Source of the DNA: JBBQKF01 sp038326615
GTDB lineage: Bacteria > Bacillota > Clostridia > Saccharofermentanales > UBA5734
Direction of reading: 5' to 3'
Length of the DNA stretch: 6,676 bases
Assembly: GCA_038326615.1 (NCBI GenBank)
Contig: JBBQKF010000135.1
Coordinates: 1-6,676 of the forward strand
Shown: piece after piece, positions 4,769-6,676 of the stretch
Numbering within the stretch: the stretch's first letter is position 1
How the letters are laid out: every line of letters starts with the position of its first letter
The notes under the pieces: model-generated
The model's input: only the letters and a program-made list of their open reading frames with translations
Told to the model about the DNA's origin: nothing
Database searches by the model: none
Position numbers and translations under genes: made by a program

Positions 4769-6139
4769 ATGATTTATGGGCGTGATGATGATATTAAAAA
4801 ACTCAATCAACTTTATCAGAACGATAATTTTGAATTTGCATTTATATACGGAGAGAGAAAAGTTGGCAAAAGTGCTCTGCTCAACGAATTCACAAAGGGT
4901 AAGCAATGTTTGTTTTTTTCTGCAGTCGATGCAGGTGATATTATAAATATCGAACAGTTTTCATCGGTTGTTTACAAGTTTTTTGACATACCAACAACGG
5001 CAGGTCGATTTAATTCCTGGAAGTCAGCATTTGATTTCATTACAATTAGTAAATCGCCAGTCAAATATGTAATTGTTCTCGACAATTTCTTTAGATTGTT
5101 AGATCCGAAAATGAGTAATAGAAATATAATATCGGATTTTGTGGACCAAATAAGTAAGAACTCTCAAATATTTCTTATAATGTCTGGTGATTACAATGAC
5201 TTTACCGAGAATGTTATAAAAGCTAGGTCAAGCCTCTGGGGAAAGCAATCAGCAAGCATAAAAGTTACTGAGATTGACTTCTTGGATGTATCTAAAATGA
5301 TTCCATCATTTGGACTTGAGGAAAAACTGCAATTTTATTCATGTTTAGGTGGGGTTCCACAATATTACTCGAAAATTGACAATAAAAAGTCTTTTGAAGA
5401 AAATCTCTTTGAATTATTTTTCAAAGAGTCAGGATATATGTATAGAGAACCTGAAATGATAATTAATAGATATATACGAGAACCTCAAGTTTATAATAGC
5501 ATTATTTATTCTATTGCAAACGGAAATAACAAGCTGGAAGATATTGTGAAATCAACCAAAGAAGAGCGTACAAAAATTGGTAAATACCTTTCATCATTAA
5601 TTCAATACAATATTGTTTATAAAGCCTGCCCATTCGGTGATGATCCCACAACAAGCAGAAAGGGACGATATAGGATTAGAAATAACTGTGTAGAATTCTG
5701 GTACAAATATGTATTTTTGAATAGAAGAACAATTGAATGCGGAAATGGAAACTCAATTGCAAAGGAGCTAACAGAAAATAACAATTATCTGGAAGGTGTT
5801 GACAAATCAATTGCGCTTGACATATGCACTCAGTATCTTATGAGTGAAAATAGCAAACAAAGTCTTCCGTTTAATGCAACTTTGTTTGGAAGGTGGTGGA
5901 ATTCGAAATATGATATTGCTGTTGCAGCAAGTTTTAAAGAAAAAGCTATTATTTTCTATGATTGTATATTAATTGATAAAATTAATGCAGTCGAAAAACT
6001 TAAATCTCTTCTTGCTCTCAGAAAGGAATTTAAAGATTATAAGAAGTTTTATTTCTATCTATTTTCAAGTCAAAAATTTTCAAAAGAAGCATTTGACTTT
6101 GAGAATGCCAACCCTGATATTATTTTGCATTATTTATAA
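4769..6139 (+). CDS. ATPase_2/DUF234-type ATP-binding protein with degraded active sites
   Basis: This 456-residue protein opens with MIYGRDDDIKKLNQLY, the usual GRExEL-like start of prokaryotic ATPase_2 proteins. A TGAGG ribosome binding site lies seven bases before the ATG. Walker A is G28-E-R-K-V-G-K-S35. Walker B reads VIVLDNF (101-107), with N106 where the catalytic Glu is expected, and the following CGS-like sensor reads MSGD (138-141). GGVPQYY (194-200) marks the ATPase lid. A winged-helix-like part spans about 240-285, with the RYRIRNNCVEFWYKYVF block (300-316). The DUF234 nuclease-like domain has FGRWWNSKYDIAVAA (373-387), but the expected GECK-type motif is FYDC (396-399), so Glu and Lys are missing. 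YFYLFSSQKF near 428-437 fits the family. It may bind ATP without efficient hydrolysis. Biological role is unknown. No terminator is visible downstream. Confidence 0.85.
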   Translation: MIYGRDDDIKKLNQLYQNDNFEFAFIYGERKVGKSALLNEFTKGKQCLFFSAVDAGDIINIEQFSSVVYKFFDIPTTAGRFNSWKSAFDFITISKSPVKYVIVLDNFFRLLDPKMSNRNIISDFVDQISKNSQIFLIMSGDYNDFTENVIKARSSLWGKQSASIKVTEIDFLDVSKMIPSFGLEEKLQFYSCLGGVPQYYSKIDNKKSFEENLFELFFKESGYMYREPEMIINRYIREPQVYNSIIYSIANGNNKLEDIVKSTKEERTKIGKYLSSLIQYNIVYKACPFGDDPTTSRKGRYRIRNNCVEFWYKYVFLNRRTIECGNGNSIAKELTENNNYLEGVDKSIALDICTQYLMSENSKQSLPFNATLFGRWWNSKYDIAVAASFKEKAIIFYDCILIDKINAVEKLKSLLALRKEFKDYKKFYFYLFSSQKFSKEAFDFENANPDIILHYL

Positions 6140-6320
6140 AGTGAGAATATCAATCAAAAAATTAAATAAAAATTACAAAAATATATAAATAAATTTAATA
6201 AAATGAGAAAAATTCACAATAAATATAATGGAATAATGTAAAAAGATTTGTTATATTTTAAAAAATTATTTGATTATTGTGTGATCGATATAAGCACTAT
6301 GTAAGACTTTAGAATATTAT

Positions 6321-6508
6321 AATCAAATTAAATAAAATAAAATAAAATAGAATAAAATAGAATAAAATCAAAATAAATTAAATAAATCAAATAAAATCAA
6401 ATTAAATTAATCAAATCAAATCAAATTATTCAAATCAAATTAAAATAAATCAAATCAAAATAAAATAAATCAAATAAAATAAAATGGAATCTAATAAAAT
6501 CTATAAAA
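6321..6508. repeat. Degenerate pentanucleotide low-complexity tract
   Basis: Nearly the whole stretch is built of variants of a five-base unit (AATAA, AATCA, AATTA) with occasional one-base slips. It contains 10-bp repeats such as AATAAAATAG (6341-6360). One strand is almost free of G. It looks like expanded and decayed simple-sequence DNA; an easily melting or intrinsically unusual helix is possible but not shown. Confidence 0.8.
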
Positions 6509-6521
6509 ACTAGTAAACCCC

Positions 6522-6540
6522 TAAAGTTAGAACAACTTTA
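6522..6540. repeat. Inverted repeat TAAAGTT / AACTTTA upstream of the right-end promoter
   Basis: TAAAGTT (6522-6528) and AACTTTA (6534-6540) form a perfect 7-bp inverted repeat around AGAAC. It ends eleven bases before the -35 of the next promoter. No T run follows, so an operator fits better than a terminator. Confidence 0.4.
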
Positions 6541-6551
6541 ATCGATAACTA

Positions 6552-6580
6552 TTGTAAGCAACATAAGGCTCTGTTATAAT
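6552..6580 (+). promoter_or_regulatory. Strong extended -10 promoter near the right end
   Basis: TTGTAA (6552-6557) and consensus TATAAT (6575-6580) are separated by 17 bases, and TGT precedes the -10 box, giving an extended -10. It is the best promoter match in the window and points to the partial reading frame at 6607. Confidence 0.75.
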
Positions 6581-6595
6581 TTACTAATCCAACAT

Positions 6596-6600
6596 AGGAG
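6596..6600 (+). promoter_or_regulatory. Ribosome binding site for the partial TTG frame
   Basis: AGGAG lies six bases before TTG 6607 and about nine bases past the expected transcription start of the upstream promoter, an ordinary arrangement for a translated leader. Confidence 0.5.
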
Positions 6601-6606
6601 AAAATT

Positions 6607-6676
6607 TTGAATAAATTCAGATTTAAGCAAAAATTACTGGTATGGCAATACCAGTGCCATCCCTACCGCCTGAGGC
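6607..6676 (+). CDS. Start of an unidentified gene, cut by the window end
   Basis: From TTG 6607 the frame is open to the window edge and gives MNKFRFKQKLLVWQYQCHPY followed by RLR. I do not recognise the protein. The case rests on context: a consensus extended -10 promoter, then AGGAG at six bases, then TTG, the same start type as the DUF4143 ATPase. The sequence changes from AT-rich to about 59% GC at roughly 6636. Another frame opens at ATG 6642 (MAIPVPSLPPEA) without a ribosome binding site. The region could instead be a structured RNA or the end of a repeat element. Confidence 0.4.
   Translation, partial: MNKFRFKQKLLVWQYQCHPYRLR
6636..6676. repeat. GC-rich segment with competing inverted repeats at the window end
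   Basis: ACTGGTAT (6636-6643) pairs perfectly with ATACCAGT (6648-6655) around loop GGCA. An alternative pairing joins ATGGCA (6642-6647) with TGCCAT (6655-6660). A further short symmetry, GCCT-G-AGGC, closes the window (6668-6676). Twenty-four of 41 bases are G or C, against roughly 30% elsewhere. Confidence 0.6.

Larger units (their letters stand above)
6140..6550. other. Gene-free AT-rich stretch
   Basis: No convincing gene is present. The first 180 bases are AT-rich with only very short reading frames lacking ribosome binding sites. The pentamer-based tract (6321-6508) and a short inverted repeat (6522-6540) follow and are listed separately. No clear terminator for the upstream ATPase gene is seen. 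Confidence 0.7.

Noticed and set aside
3264..6139. Two-gene anti-phage defence system
   Set aside because: Both are general ATPase families of unknown role, with no toxin, restriction, nuclease or phage-marker gene nearby; the claim would be unsupported.
5973..6188. Plus-strand reading frame of 71 codons overlapping the end of the DUF234 ATPase
   Set aside because: Out of frame with a real gene for most of its length and ends in low-complexity lysine and asparagine codons.
6202..6240. Twelve-codon reading frame starting at an ATG
   Set aside because: No ribosome binding site and sequence no different from the surrounding AT-rich DNA.

Overview
This is an AT-rich bacterial window, roughly 30% GC by eye. 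It has purine-rich GGAGG-type ribosome binding sites, TTG starts and promoters with extended -10 (TGn) elements. These traits, with the protein families present, point to a low-GC Bacillota (Clostridia-like) genome or metagenome contig. The lineage is an inference; there is no rRNA or other marker in the window.

Left third (1-2966): 17 perfect copies of the 8-mer AAACTGAT abut the stop codon of a leftward response regulator with an HD-GYP domain, predicted to degrade cyclic di-GMP. A 279-bp divergent regulatory region separates it from a rightward gene encoding a J-domain co-chaperone fused to an NTF2-like middle region and a degenerate GGDEF domain. In that domain the GGDEF signature is SSNEL, but the RxxD inhibitory-site motif is intact. 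A small leftward ComFB-family gene follows, and its stop codon overlaps the stop of the J-domain gene. Some ComFB proteins are known cyclic di-nucleotide receptors. The three genes therefore look like a compact c-di-GMP neighbourhood: one eraser and two candidate receptors, with no obvious active cyclase.

Middle and right (3264-6139): two rightward ATPase genes come from different families. The first is AAA_14/DUF4143-like and starts at TTG. The second is ATPase_2/DUF234-like. Both have a Walker A motif, but both C-terminal nuclease-like domains lack the expected (D/E)xK lysine, and the second ATPase also lacks the Walker B glutamate. Between them lie a nested inverted repeat, whose inner hairpin resembles a minus-strand terminator, and three GTATAC sites just upstream of the second ATPase. 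Cellular roles for such ATPases are poorly known, and nothing visible ties them to the c-di-GMP genes.

Right end (6140-6676): about 470 bp without a convincing gene. It contains a pentamer-based low-complexity tract, a 7-bp inverted repeat and a strong extended -10 promoter. A probable TTG-started reading frame begins just before the window ends. The last ~40 bases rise to about 59% GC and can form alternative hairpins, so a new element or gene may begin there.
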